This document shows, piece after piece, positions 51,416-62,021 of a stretch of DNA of 64,000 bases. Numbering within the stretch: the first letter of the stretch is position 1; each line of letters begins with the position of its first letter. Both the position numbers and the translations under genes were made by a program. Source of the DNA: Rhodothermia bacterium (GTDB lineage: Bacteria > Bacteroidota > Rhodothermia > Balneolales > Balneolaceae); assembly GCA_030427885.1 (NCBI GenBank), contig JAUICM010000011.1, positions 1-64,000 of the forward strand. The letters are read 5' to 3'. The notes beneath the pieces are model-generated. The model was not told the DNA's origin, did no database searches, and worked only from the letters and a program-made list of their open reading frames with translations.

Positions 51416-52459
51416 TCAGGTGTATTTCTTAACTGCTACATCATACACACGACGCATACCTTCTTCCAGAGAAAGTTTAGGTTTCCAGCCGAGTCGTTCA
51501 CTTACATAATCCATATTACCATAACGGGAGTGAACACCCACCGGTTTGTCCAGCAAAGGTTTTATATCCGGGGTGTATCCTGCAAATGAAGTGAAAACCT
51601 TGATCAGATCCAGAAATGAGGTGAGTTTACCACTACCAATATTAATTGCAGATCCATCAGTGATGTGATCCATTGCAAGCAGTGTGCAGTCCATAACATC
51701 CTCAATATGAACAAAATCACGGCCTTGTTTTCCGGATCCCCACACTTCGAATGGGTTTTCTTTAAGTGCTGCTCGGCGTGCAATAGCAGGAACCGGGTAG
51801 GAAAGGTCCTGATCTTCCCCATATCCGGAGAATGGACGAATACAGGTTACCGATACATCATAATATTTTGCAGCAACGGAAGCCAGATATTCACCCGTCA
51901 GTTTAGACCAGCCGTAGGTCATATCGGGTTGTCCCATTTTACTGAAGTCGATATCACTTTCACTAAGCGCAATTGCATCAGATTCAGTTTGAAGATCGAT
52001 CGGATAAGCCGCACTTGAACTTGGGTACAGAACACGCTCAGGTTTACTCAAGCAGATCCATCTGAAAAATAGCGCGTCAATAGCCAGATCCAGTGCAACC
52101 TTCATAGGATCACCATCAATTGTAGCTCTTCCACCTACAATGGCCGCAAAATGGAATACATCCTTGAACTTTGGAATATCAAGACCATAAGAGTTTTTAA
52201 AAAATTCAGGGTCATCAATCAGGCAATCAAGGATAAAACGGATATCTCTTTTCAGGAAGATCATGCGTTCGTCTTCCCCAAAATACTCCAGTCCATTTTC
52301 TTCACGGGAAGGAGTTCCTTCCGGCAACCATGTCGAAGGGTGGGTACCCACCGAAAGATCATCGATGAATAGTATAGTATCGTTAGTAGTTCGGTGAATC
52401 CTTTTTACAAAATTACGGCCAACAAAACCGCAGCCACCGGTAATAAGATGATAGTTCAT
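51416..52459 (-). CDS. NAD-dependent epimerase/dehydratase (sugar nucleotide)
   Basis: A 347-residue extended SDR: the Rossmann motif TGGCGFVGRNF, catalytic TYGWSKLTGEYLAS (YxxxK in YGWSK), and IGSGKLTSFLDLI. It resembles dTDP-glucose 4,6-dehydratase/UDP-sugar epimerases that make activated sugars for the neighbouring GT4. The precise sugar cannot be assigned. The start ATG lies 118 bp from the divergent secreted protein gene. Confidence 0.85.
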   Translation of the reverse strand: MNYHLITGGCGFVGRNFVKRIHRTTNDTILFIDDLSVGTHPSTWLPEGTPSREENGLEYFGEDERMIFLKRDIRFILDCLIDDPEFFKNSYGLDIPKFKDVFHFAAIVGGRATIDGDPMKVALDLAIDALFFRWICLSKPERVLYPSSSAAYPIDLQTESDAIALSESDIDFSKMGQPDMTYGWSKLTGEYLASVAAKYYDVSVTCIRPFSGYGEDQDLSYPVPAIARRAALKENPFEVWGSGKQGRDFVHIEDVMDCTLLAMDHITDGSAINIGSGKLTSFLDLIKVFTSFAGYTPDIKPLLDKPVGVHSRYGNMDYVSERLGWKPKLSLEEGMRRVYDVAVKKYT

Positions 52460-52577
52460 ATTTATTTATCTGATTATTCCGCTAAAGATAGCCAATTTCG
52501 AAAAAAGCCTGACGAAAAGAAGCAGGTTAATTTTAAAATCCCGTTCTTTACTGGCGACTCAAAAGATAACACATAGT

Positions 52578-53549
52578 ATGAAGAGATTAGGAATTTTATT
52601 GGGATCGTTGATCCTTTCTGCAACGGTACATGCACAAAGCCTTGAAGTTAATGGGACAGCCACTAACCTGAAGCCTATTCTGGCTCAAGTGAATTCTTCA
52701 GGAGTTGTGATCAGTGATTCAGATGGGGCTACCTTAATTACTGCAGATTACAAAGCGGATGGATCAGATCCTTCGGTTGAAGCTTATCCAATTGTGGGTG
52801 GCTCATTTATTGTTCGGGAGAATATTGCCAATTTCCTGATCTTTGATTCCTTTGGAAAGGTAAAGAAGTCGGTTTCCAACAGTTCACAAAGTGAAGGCGG
52901 AGAGTCGATTTCAGAACTGGCAATGGACCCAAATGGTAAAACCATAGTGCTGTACAATCCAAAGATAGTGAATGGAGGTAATACGGGATCAGGAGCAAAA
53001 AAGATAAGTTTGAGTAGGTCTGATGTGAATCTGTTTTATAGCAGAGATCGTGCTTTAACATCTGTTGAAGTTTCACCAAATGGTGAGTTTATAGCTTTTG
53101 CTTCAGTTAAGTCAGGTTCTGATGACCAGGTTCAGCTCATGGATCGTTTTGGAAATATTCTGAATACAATTGATTTCGATCAGGATGTAAAAGGAGTGAG
53201 CTTTTCCGAGAGCGGCTTGTATGTTACAATATACTCAGGCGGACGTGCTGCCGTATTTGAGGTTCGTTCCGGTGAAAGAGCAGGTAGTACCAGTTTCAGG
53301 GGTACTTCTTTGGTATATGCCAATTACTCACCAGAAGATAAAACTATAATAGGGCTTACGGGTTCAGGAACCTCAACCATAAGTGATATTCAGTTGCATG
53401 CAGTGAATGTGTCCGCACGAAAGATAGCGAGAGAGGACTTCAGCGGTAATTTGACAAGGATAGGAGCAGCTGGCTTCGAACGAAAAGGTTCTGGTCGGTA
53501 TTCCATTTCCGGCTTTGATAAAGAGCTTAATTTGAGGGCAAGGTTTTAG
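52578..53549 (+). CDS. Secreted WD40/propeller-like protein, unknown
   Basis: A 323-residue protein with a signal peptide (LILSATVHAQ). The body has short repeating strands resembling beta-propeller blades (LTSVEVSPNGEFIAFASV, VQLMDRFGNILNTIDF, VKGVSFSESGLYVTIY). It lacks a T9SS sorting domain and has no visible catalytic motif. It is codirectional with the large cohesin-type genes after 120 bp and may act with them. I do not recognise the family. Confidence 0.55.
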   Translation: MKRLGILLGSLILSATVHAQSLEVNGTATNLKPILAQVNSSGVVISDSDGATLITADYKADGSDPSVEAYPIVGGSFIVRENIANFLIFDSFGKVKKSVSNSSQSEGGESISELAMDPNGKTIVLYNPKIVNGGNTGSGAKKISLSRSDVNLFYSRDRALTSVEVSPNGEFIAFASVKSGSDDQVQLMDRFGNILNTIDFDQDVKGVSFSESGLYVTIYSGGRAAVFEVRSGERAGSTSFRGTSLVYANYSPEDKTIIGLTGSGTSTISDIQLHAVNVSARKIAREDFSGNLTRIGAAGFERKGSGRYSISGFDKELNLRARF

Positions 53550-53669
53550 TTTCAAAGAAATTTAGATAATAAGCCTTTGATTTAACCACTACTTTTTTTT
53601 ATTTCTCCGAGGTTTTCAATTCATGGGCATGCTGTTTGACTGCTCCCATACACAATCTATCAACTCATT

Positions 53670-56600
53670 ATGAGACATTTATTCGGGGTAGCAGTAATCT
53701 GGCTTTGCTTTGCTACTAATATTTATTCAAGTCCAGTATCTTATTTTTCTATTCCCGTTCTAAATCGAAACGTTTCAAACTCTGAAATTTCAAGCGAAAA
53801 CTTAGAAAGTAGAAACAGAGTTTCTGATGCTAATGAAACTAAATTTAAACCTTTGGTTTTATATAATATCACTTTTGAAGTTGATCTGAGTGAAGAAATA
53901 TTAAAAAGAAACTTTGACCCGGAAAATGAAAACCATAAAATCTCAGTAGCTGGAGAATTCAACGGTTGGAGTACAACAGAAAATTACTTAGTCCAAACTG
54001 GAGCATTTAATAAATACAGAGGAGAGGTTGATATTTATGACACGGCAATTCCCGACACTTATCTGTATAAATTTGTTCTCGATAATGGAGATTTAGTTTG
54101 GGAAAGTATTGAAGAAAGAGTGATTTCCGTCTCAAAATCAGATTCTTTGGACGGTAAATTTCAGAAACTAAATTATTTACGTAAGGTACCTGTATTTGAT
54201 AAAATAGGTGAGCCCGATTCGGTAAATCAATGTGATTCAGTTACAAAGCCATGCTTTGAAGACAAGTTTGTTTTATTCTTAAATGGCGTGAATGTACATA
54301 TACCGTCAATTGATGGAGAAGTTGTTCATGACCCAAAAGATATAACAGGAGATAATCGTGTTTTTAAAATTAGTTATTCTAATTGGGCCGAAAGTGGATT
54401 CAGATGGCCGGGTATTGGTGATAGAGACACAGTAGGATTTGACGCAAGTTCCTGGACTGCAGATAACTATGGAGATACAGATACACTATTCTTCCGGCTA
54501 CTATCAAGCCCGGTAAATGAAGGTCAGGACGACTTTTTAGCATTCTTCGATTCACAATCAGAACATGATCCTTTTGCTGGAGTTGATGATTTACCTTTTA
54601 GATTGCGTTGGAAAATTCCTGACTGGGCTCATGATGGAGAATGGCATGATTTTGCAGTACCACTCCCTCCACGTACGGCCGCTTTGTTAGATTCAGCAAA
54701 AGCAGGAAAGAATTATATCGGAGAGGATTTGGAGATTGAGGTCGATAGCTTGTTTATGAATTGGGAATATTCAGGTGCCTGGGCTTCAGGGTCGGCAACT
54801 TTTGTAATGAATAGGACAGATCCAAATTGGGATGAGTTTGATTGGCAGTCAGTAAAATATATTGGTCGTCATGCTGATCATGCTAATGGAGGTGATCCCA
54901 TATACCTTGATTACTTTTCTGTTGGAGTAAGTCCTGAAGAACTAATTGATGAGAAAACAGGCTCTGTAGAAAATGTAGATGTAATGGCAATAAATGGGAT
55001 CAATTCGATCTCATGGAGTGGGTTAGAGGAAGCATTTGGATACAATATTTATTTCAGTGAGTCACCAATCCCGGAAGTTTTTAATCCGGATGATGTTACT
55101 TTAATAGGGTATTTAACGAAAGATGAACAGCTTACAATTGATCATGATCTTATTGCTCCTTATGCAGGTTTTAATGAGAATTTTACTGCTTACTATGGAA
55201 TTACTGCACTTTCAGAATTTGGCTCAGAAAGTAATATTGTAACAACTTCAATAACTTCTGACCTGGAAATTGAAGAAAGTTATGCTTTTGGACTAAATAG
55301 TGCTTCAATTAACGATATTTACCAATCTTTTGCCTCCTCCGGTGAGGATGAAATTTCTCTTTCGGGAGTTGAGATCAGGAGTATGTTTCCTTCGGGGTAT
55401 AAACCGTTTTCAATAAATGAAAACAGAAAAATCATCGAAAATGGAACTGGCGGGGATGATGATGAAGATCTTTCCGGGAAATTTTGGATAGGATTCGGTT
55501 CAACAAATAACGAATTGATTGTTTATGCAGAGATCAAAGACGACTCGTTGGTATTTTTGAATTCGCCGGAAAGTCCAAATTCCAGTTGGGCTTATGATGG
55601 CTGGCAAATAGGGATCGGTAATTATACGCCCTCTTCTTTTATAAAATCTTCAACACATGATCCATTTCAACGTGGTGCGGAACCTGACTACCAACTTAGA
55701 GCAAGTAATATATTAGGAGGGAATCCATTTATTTATGAAGCATACACTTCTGAAGTTGTACCCAATTCACAAACTATATTTGAAGAAACCGATTATGGAT
55801 ATCGGTTGTTAACTATCATTAATACGGTACATCTAACAGACAACGTAATCACACAAAATGATACATTATTCAATTTTCCAGATTCTTCAGAAATAGCATT
55901 ATATCCATTCAACATAGCTATAGATGATAATGATGGAGTAAATGGAATCCGTGATACACAAGTATCCTGGTCAAGACTGGCAGGAGATGATACCTGGTGG
56001 AGAGACCCAACTCAATGGCAGACCATAGCATTTGTAGGGAAAAACAGAGTACAGAGTTTAAGCCATTATACAAGTTCATTACTTGGTTTAGAATCCAAAG
56101 AGGGGTTTCTGAGTGATACTATGAGTTTTGGGATCGAACTTTCAAAACCGGGTGATGAGCCCATTGAATCATTTCAGTTTGATATAGAGTTTGACACATC
56201 GAAGGTGAGTCTAGAGTCTATTGAACAAGATGGATTCTTGTCCGAAGGCTTTACTATCGTAACAAATGACTCCATTCCAGGAGTCCTGAAAGTATCTGCC
56301 GCTGGAGCTTCCGGCGTCGAAACAGAGGGTATTTTATATGGAATGCATATAATTCCTAAAACAGCAGACGAAAGTAATGTTTCACTTAAGGAAATATTCA
56401 TCAATGAAGAGAAGCATGACCCATTGAGTGCCACTCTTAAGTTTTTTGAGCGACTTTGTGGAGATGTTACAAATGATCGTTCTATAAGTGCTCTGGATGC
56501 AACGTTTATTCTTCGAAACACGGTTTTCCTTGAGCCTCAGTTTCCATTGGTTGAATTGGATTCAATAGCCGCCGATGTAACAGGTAATGGCGACATCACC

Positions 56601-57308
56601 GCCTTTGATGCTGCAAAAGTGCTTCAATACGATATCGGGCTTATAGAAACATTATCGTGCGGAGGAAGCCTTGGAAAGTCAGCACAGGCAGCTTCAAAAG
56701 CCAGATGGGAAATTGTTTACGAGGATGAGTCAAGCCTTGAAGTTATGATCGATTATTCTGCGAGTAATCTGGAAATCAGCTCTATGGAACTTCTGCTAGA
56801 ACTTCCAAACGAAATTAGCTTCAAAAATATTGAGGGTCTTCAAAAGGGCTGGACAGAAACTTCGAATACGAAAAATAGAAAGTCATTCATCTCAGCATTT
56901 GGCCTGGCTCCACTCGAGAAGAAAACAATGAAAGCAGTGTTCACCAAGAACAACAATGAATTGGTATCTGGATTAGAGGGAGAGTTGATGTTCAATGAAT
57001 CTGTCCCTGTGAAACTACCTAAGATATTGCAGACTGAAATTCCGGAAGAATTTGCTTTGGAGTACAATTATCCGAATCCATTCAACCCGGAAACGAATAT
57101 TGCCTATGCCTTGCCTGAGCGGGTAAAAGTTGAATTGTCGATCTATAATATACTTGGCCAAAAGGTAGCTGAATTGGTGAACACAGTTCAGGAACCGGGC
57201 AAATACAGCGTAAGATGGGATGCATCTCGGATGTCAAGCGGTGTTTACTTTTACAGGATCTCTGCAGGTAAATTCGCTTCCTCTAAAAAAATGATGTTGA
57301 TCAAGTAG
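53670..57308 (+). CDS. Multidomain T9SS exoprotein with CBM-like, cohesin and dockerin modules
   Basis: A 1212-residue exported protein. After a signal peptide there is a CBM48-like glycogen-binding module (about 66-168, AGEFNGW), a large beta-sandwich (about 196-420) with GDDP-type sequence, an FN3-like domain (436-525) and a CBM9-like domain (about 540-795, DDNDGVNGIRDTQVSWSR). Residues 812-925 resemble a cohesin. Residues 928-995 hold two dockerin repeats (GDVTNDRSISALDATFILRN; ADVTGNGDITAFDAAKVLQY). A second short beta domain (1010-1115) leads to a T9SS sorting domain (NYPNPFNPE). No catalytic domain was identified. Binding to polysaccharide and to a partner is the best inference. Confidence 0.75.
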   Translation: MRHLFGVAVIWLCFATNIYSSPVSYFSIPVLNRNVSNSEISSENLESRNRVSDANETKFKPLVLYNITFEVDLSEEILKRNFDPENENHKISVAGEFNGWSTTENYLVQTGAFNKYRGEVDIYDTAIPDTYLYKFVLDNGDLVWESIEERVISVSKSDSLDGKFQKLNYLRKVPVFDKIGEPDSVNQCDSVTKPCFEDKFVLFLNGVNVHIPSIDGEVVHDPKDITGDNRVFKISYSNWAESGFRWPGIGDRDTVGFDASSWTADNYGDTDTLFFRLLSSPVNEGQDDFLAFFDSQSEHDPFAGVDDLPFRLRWKIPDWAHDGEWHDFAVPLPPRTAALLDSAKAGKNYIGEDLEIEVDSLFMNWEYSGAWASGSATFVMNRTDPNWDEFDWQSVKYIGRHADHANGGDPIYLDYFSVGVSPEELIDEKTGSVENVDVMAINGINSISWSGLEEAFGYNIYFSESPIPEVFNPDDVTLIGYLTKDEQLTIDHDLIAPYAGFNENFTAYYGITALSEFGSESNIVTTSITSDLEIEESYAFGLNSASINDIYQSFASSGEDEISLSGVEIRSMFPSGYKPFSINENRKIIENGTGGDDDEDLSGKFWIGFGSTNNELIVYAEIKDDSLVFLNSPESPNSSWAYDGWQIGIGNYTPSSFIKSSTHDPFQRGAEPDYQLRASNILGGNPFIYEAYTSEVVPNSQTIFEETDYGYRLLTIINTVHLTDNVITQNDTLFNFPDSSEIALYPFNIAIDDNDGVNGIRDTQVSWSRLAGDDTWWRDPTQWQTIAFVGKNRVQSLSHYTSSLLGLESKEGFLSDTMSFGIELSKPGDEPIESFQFDIEFDTSKVSLESIEQDGFLSEGFTIVTNDSIPGVLKVSAAGASGVETEGILYGMHIIPKTADESNVSLKEIFINEEKHDPLSATLKFFERLCGDVTNDRSISALDATFILRNTVFLEPQFPLVELDSIAADVTGNGDITAFDAAKVLQYDIGLIETLSCGGSLGKSAQAASKARWEIVYEDESSLEVMIDYSASNLEISSMELLLELPNEISFKNIEGLQKGWTETSNTKNRKSFISAFGLAPLEKKTMKAVFTKNNNELVSGLEGELMFNESVPVKLPKILQTEIPEEFALEYNYPNPFNPETNIAYALPERVKVELSIYNILGQKVAELVNTVQEPGKYSVRWDASRMSSGVYFYRISAGKFASSKKMMLIK

Positions 57309-57310
57309 CT

Positions 57311-59200
57311 ATGAAAAAAACGATATTATTATTGCTGATTCAGTTATTTGGGGTTGTGTTGCATGCACAGGTAAACCTGAGTATGCCAGATACAGTAATC
57401 AGCAGAGAATTGGAACAACTAATGATCCCTGTAAAAATCTCTGATATAGGTGAGGATGATATTTACGGTTTTTCGTTAGAGCTTGGTTTCGATCCTGAAG
57501 TTATATCTATAACAGGTTTTTCTCAGGAGAACACGTTAAGTCCTTCCTTTCTAATATTTGATAATGCAGGTAATTACGGATTATATCTTATTTCAGGGGC
57601 AGGTTCGGAGGCGATTGGTCACGAAGGAGTGCTGATTGTTCTGGAGCTTGCTATTCTTGATACTGGTTCTACCACATTGGAGTTTTCCCAAGTCAAGCTG
57701 AATGAAGGATCCCCCGCTGTAAACCCAACTGATGGTCTGATTAAAATTGTGCAGCCTCCGGCTAGCCCGGATCTTCAATCTCCAAAAACAGAGGGACTGG
57801 TAGAGAAAGATCTTACCCTGCTATGGTCTGCCGAACCAACAGCGAAAGAGTATAACATTCAGGTCTCGACAAATAGCAATTTTGACGTACTGGTGATGAA
57901 CCAGCAGCTGGAAACCAATGAGATCGCTCTGAGTACTCTTGATTTTGATACCCAATATTACTGGAGGGTTCGTACTCAGAATGAATTAGGTTATAGCAAT
58001 TGGTCCGGATCGAGAAGTTTTACAACACGTAAACAGATTCCGGGAGCTCCATCTCTGATTGGCCCTGAGGATGTAGCTGGGGATCAGAGTACAGAATTGA
58101 GTCTGATCTGGAGTCAGTCTGCTCGTGCAGATTCTTTCCGCGTGCAGGTTTCACTTCAGGATGACTTTACAAGCCTGATGACCGATTCTGTGGTGACAGA
58201 TTCCATACTTTTTGTATCGGGATTAGATTTCCTGCAAACCTATTATTGGAGGATAAAGGGATTGAATAATGGGGGAGAGAGTGAATGGTCAGAAGCGTTC
58301 TCATTTACAGTCATGGAAAAGCCCAATACTTTTCCTATCGTTTCTTCTCCGCTAGGGAAACGTATACTTTCAGAAGACTTTGATGAATTTATAATTGCAA
58401 AGCTCGATACCGTATTTTCAGACCTTGAGTCAAATTCTTTGAATTATGAAATACAAATACTTGACGAAGAGATCTTAAGAATTGGACTCAATGGGGGGCA
58501 ACTTCGTCTGATTCCGATAGAAAATAGTTATGGTAATACAGAAATAATTGTAAAGGCTACGGATGGAAACCAGGCTTCAGTATTTGATACCTTAACAATA
58601 ACTGTAGAGTCAGTAAATGACTTGCCATATATAGGAGAGCTTCCGGATACTGTTGTGTTTATTGCTGGAGAAATATACAAACTTGAGGGTTTGCTGGATC
58701 TGATAGGGGATATAGAAAATCAGATAAATGATTTGATTCTAAGTATTGAATTGGAAAGTAATTTTGACTTATTGGCAACTCTGGACCAAACCGAAGGTTC
58801 GGTTACAATAACAGGGGAAGTGGGTACGGGAATCCTAAAGATAAAGGTAACTGATCAGGATGGAGGTGAAGCAACAGCATCGGTACAAATTGAAGTAATA
58901 TTACTGGAATCATCAGAAGATCAGCCAGCTATTGCTGAAAAAGTTACACTTTCTCAAAACTACCCAAACCCTTTCAACCCGTCTACAATTATCAGTTTTA
59001 CACTTCCGCAATATTCTGAAGTAAGTTTAAAGGTATTCGATCTGGCAGGGAGGCAGGTTATAACAGTTATTGATAAGAGAATGGGGGCAGGGAAACATTC
59101 TGTTTCATTTGATGCTTCAAAACTAACTTCAGGTATCTATTTTTACCGTTTGGTGACGAGTGGTTTTACTGAAACGAAACAAATGATGCTGATCAAATAA
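57311..59200 (+). CDS. T9SS exoprotein with cohesin, FN3 and Ig-like domains
   Basis: A 629-residue protein that starts 2 bp after the preceding stop, so it is in the same operon. Signal peptide 1-20, a cohesin-like domain (about 22-148, with PVKISDIGEDDIYGFSLELGF), two FN3 domains (about 160-240 and 255-335, both with YYWRV/YYWRI strands), two cadherin/Ig-like domains (337-435, 440-530) and a T9SS sorting domain (NYPNPFNPST ... GIYFYRL ... MMLIK). No enzyme domain. With the dockerin in the upstream protein it could form a surface assembly. Confidence 0.75.
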   Translation: MKKTILLLLIQLFGVVLHAQVNLSMPDTVISRELEQLMIPVKISDIGEDDIYGFSLELGFDPEVISITGFSQENTLSPSFLIFDNAGNYGLYLISGAGSEAIGHEGVLIVLELAILDTGSTTLEFSQVKLNEGSPAVNPTDGLIKIVQPPASPDLQSPKTEGLVEKDLTLLWSAEPTAKEYNIQVSTNSNFDVLVMNQQLETNEIALSTLDFDTQYYWRVRTQNELGYSNWSGSRSFTTRKQIPGAPSLIGPEDVAGDQSTELSLIWSQSARADSFRVQVSLQDDFTSLMTDSVVTDSILFVSGLDFLQTYYWRIKGLNNGGESEWSEAFSFTVMEKPNTFPIVSSPLGKRILSEDFDEFIIAKLDTVFSDLESNSLNYEIQILDEEILRIGLNGGQLRLIPIENSYGNTEIIVKATDGNQASVFDTLTITVESVNDLPYIGELPDTVVFIAGEIYKLEGLLDLIGDIENQINDLILSIELESNFDLLATLDQTEGSVTITGEVGTGILKIKVTDQDGGEATASVQIEVILLESSEDQPAIAEKVTLSQNYPNPFNPSTIISFTLPQYSEVSLKVFDLAGRQVITVIDKRMGAGKHSVSFDASKLTSGIYFYRLVTSGFTETKQMMLIK

Positions 59201-59235
59201 AAAAAGCCCGATTCAAAGAACCGGGCTTAATTCGT
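59198..59235. terminator. Terminator shared by clpC and the cohesin operon
   Basis: AAGCCCG (59204-59210) pairs with CGGGCTT (59222-59228). On the minus strand, T-run TTTTTTATT follows, placing the terminator after the clpC stop (59274). It can also serve the + strand gene that ends at 59200. Confidence 0.8.
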
Positions 59236-59273
59236 AATTTGTTAATCCTTATTCAGGATTCATTCATTATTCT

Positions 59274-61886
59274 TCAGGCTTCTTTAGCCTCTTCAGATTC
59301 GTCTTTCGTTTCCTCTGATTCGGACTCAGCCCCAGACTTATTGGAAGATTTTGTTTCTTCAGCAGCTTTTGTATCAGGTTTGGTCCAATCGAACTCAAGA
59401 TCATCACGTGATTTGTTCATCTTGATCTTGATGGTAGAACCTGTTTCCTTCTTATGCTCAAGCAGCTCTTCCGCTAAAGGGTCTTCAATGTATTTCTGGA
59501 TGGCACGTTTAAGTGGACGAGCTCCATACTTTTGATCGAATCCTTTTTCAGTGATGAAGTCTTTTGCACCTTTAGTGATTTCGATATTGAATCCAACATC
59601 ACGGATCCTGGCAAAGAGTTCTTCACTAAGAATATCGATGATCTGGAAGATATCTTGTTTCTCCAGTGGCTTGAATGTGATCACATCATCGATGCGGTTC
59701 AGGAATTCAGGGTTGAACACTTTTTTAAGTGCATCCTGAATAGTGGTCTTCATCTTTGCGTAATCGAACGCTGTTTCGTTCACATCACCAAAACCAATTC
59801 CTTTACCCATGTTACGGATATCCCGTGCTCCGATATTGGAAGTCATGATAATAATGGTGTTCCGGAAGTCTACACGGCGACCAAGGCTGTCGGTGAGGAT
59901 ACCATCGTCCAGAACCTGTAACAGGATATTGAATACGTCAGGGTGTGCTTTCTCGATCTCATCAAGAAGTACAACACTGTAAGGCTTACGGCGTACTTTT
60001 TCAGTAAGTACTCCACCTTCTTCATACCCTACATAGCCCGGAGGGGCTCCGATCAATCGGGATACGGAGAACTTCTCCATGTACTCACTCATATCAATTC
60101 GGATGAGCGTGTCATCTTTATCAAACAGATATTTAGCAAGAACTTTGGCCATCTCAGTTTTACCAACTCCTGTTGGTCCTAAAAAGATGAACGAACCAAT
60201 CGGTCTGGATGGATCTTTCAATCCGGCTCGGGTTCGTTGGATAGCTTTGGTTAGTTTGACGATCGCTTCTTCCTGCCCTATCACTTTACCAGCAAGGCTT
60301 TCCTTCATTTTCAGAAGTTTCTGACCTTCATTTTGGCTGATCTTATTCACAGGTACGCCACTCATCATGGCAATAACAGAAGCAACGTCATCTTCGGTAA
60401 CATCAAAAACGATGCTTTCAGATTCTTTTTCCCACTCACGCTGTGCAACTTCAAGATCTTCGATAAGTCTTTTCTCTTTATCACGGAGTCTTGCAGCTTC
60501 TTCAAAGCGCTGTTTTTTTACCATTGAGTTTTTCTCAATGCTGGTACTTTCAATTTCTTCTTCCAGCTCGATGATATGTTTTGGAACGGTAATGTTTGCA
60601 AGATGAACCCGGGCTCCTGCTTCATCAAGAGCATCAATAGCTTTATCCGGAAGGAAGTGGTCGGTAACGTATCGATCGGTGAGTTTAACACACGCTTCGA
60701 TTGCTTCAACACCATAATTCACGCTATGGTGCTTCTCGTACTTTCCTTTGATCTGATTCAGGATCTCAATGGTTTCTTCTGCTGTGGTAGGATCAACCAT
60801 GATCTTCTGGAAACGTCGCTCTAATGCACCGTCTTTTTCAATGAACTGACGATATTCATTTAGCGTGGTAGCACCAATTGCCTGGATATCGCCACGGGCA
60901 AGAGCCGGTTTAAGCATATTTGAGGCATCAAGTGAGCCACTGGCTCCACCAGCTCCTACAATAGTATGAAGCTCATCAATAAACAGGATCACATTATCGG
61001 TTTTTTCCAATTCTGTCATCACTGCTTTCATGCGTTCCTCAAATTGACCGCGGTATTTTGTTCCGGCAACCAGAGCTGCTAGATCAAGGGCGATCACTCT
61101 TTTATCGTAGAGAACACGCGATACTTTTCGCTGAATAATACGGGCTGCAAGTCCCTCAGCAATAGCAGTTTTACCAACACCCGGTTCCCCGATAAGAACA
61201 GGGTTGTTCTTTTTACGTCTGCTCAATACCTGAGCAACACGTTCAATTTCTTTGTCCCGGCCAATGATAGGATCTAGTTTTCCCTCTTCGGCCATTTGTG
61301 TGAGGTCGCGCCCGAAATTATCGAGCACGGGTGTTTTTGATTTATCCATTCGCTTTTCTCTCGCACTACCTGTTCCTGATGATCCCTTAGGTGAAGGAGA
61401 AGAGGTGCTCGCTGAAACTGACGAAGCATCGTCGAATTCTTCCCGGGATTTGCCTGAAATAATAAGATCCAGTTCTTCACGAACTGCATCATAAGAAACG
61501 CTGAACTGCTGAAGGATCTGAGCAGCAATATTTTCATCATCTCTTAACAGAGATAGTAACAGATGTTCTGTTCCGATGGTGTCACTCTTATAGAGTTTTG
61601 CTTCCAGATAAGTGATACGTAATACTTTCTCAGCCTGCTTGGTTAATGGAATATTACCAACAGTAACTGATCCTCCGGTTCCACGAACTGTGTCTTCGAT
61701 GGTCTTTTTTAGTTTAAAAAGATCGCAATCAAGATTCTTTAAAATGCGAACCGCAACGCCGTCTCCTAAACGAACAATTCCTAATATTAAATGTTCTGTT
61801 CCAATATAGTCGTGCCCCAAGCGCAGAGCTTCTTCTCTGCTAAACTGGATAACATCACGAACTTTACTTGAAAAATTACCCTCCAT
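59274..61886 (-). CDS. clpC: ATP-dependent Clp protease ATP-binding subunit ClpC
   Basis: An 870-residue Hsp100 unfoldase that feeds substrates to ClpP. Clp_N repeats (residues 5-145), AAA1 with Walker A GEPGVGKT (233-240), a UVR-like coiled-coil insert (about 430-470, [13 protein letters not shown]), AAA2 with GPTGVGKTE and a C-terminal D2-small domain. It ends with an acidic, Ser/Lys/Glu-rich tail of about 35 residues ([13 protein letters not shown] region). AGAGGA lies 8 bp before the ATG. Confidence 0.96.
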   Translation of the reverse strand: MEGNFSSKVRDVIQFSREEALRLGHDYIGTEHLILGIVRLGDGVAVRILKNLDCDLFKLKKTIEDTVRGTGGSVTVGNIPLTKQAEKVLRITYLEAKLYKSDTIGTEHLLLSLLRDDENIAAQILQQFSVSYDAVREELDLIISGKSREEFDDASSVSASTSSPSPKGSSGTGSAREKRMDKSKTPVLDNFGRDLTQMAEEGKLDPIIGRDKEIERVAQVLSRRKKNNPVLIGEPGVGKTAIAEGLAARIIQRKVSRVLYDKRVIALDLAALVAGTKYRGQFEERMKAVMTELEKTDNVILFIDELHTIVGAGGASGSLDASNMLKPALARGDIQAIGATTLNEYRQFIEKDGALERRFQKIMVDPTTAEETIEILNQIKGKYEKHHSVNYGVEAIEACVKLTDRYVTDHFLPDKAIDALDEAGARVHLANITVPKHIIELEEEIESTSIEKNSMVKKQRFEEAARLRDKEKRLIEDLEVAQREWEKESESIVFDVTEDDVASVIAMMSGVPVNKISQNEGQKLLKMKESLAGKVIGQEEAIVKLTKAIQRTRAGLKDPSRPIGSFIFLGPTGVGKTEMAKVLAKYLFDKDDTLIRIDMSEYMEKFSVSRLIGAPPGYVGYEEGGVLTEKVRRKPYSVVLLDEIEKAHPDVFNILLQVLDDGILTDSLGRRVDFRNTIIIMTSNIGARDIRNMGKGIGFGDVNETAFDYAKMKTTIQDALKKVFNPEFLNRIDDVITFKPLEKQDIFQIIDILSEELFARIRDVGFNIEITKGAKDFITEKGFDQKYGARPLKRAIQKYIEDPLAEELLEHKKETGSTIKIKMNKSRDDLEFDWTKPDTKAAEETKSSNKSGAESESEETKDESEEAKEA

Positions 61887-62021
61887 GTGATAAGTCCTCT
61901 TAAATGATAAAATAATTCTATTCTTCTAGGGCAAAAAACGAGCCAAACGTCAATTTAGTTCATTCTGAAACGAATGTAGTAGAGCAGGTAAGTAAAAGCA
62001 AACAAAATGAAGGAGTATTCT

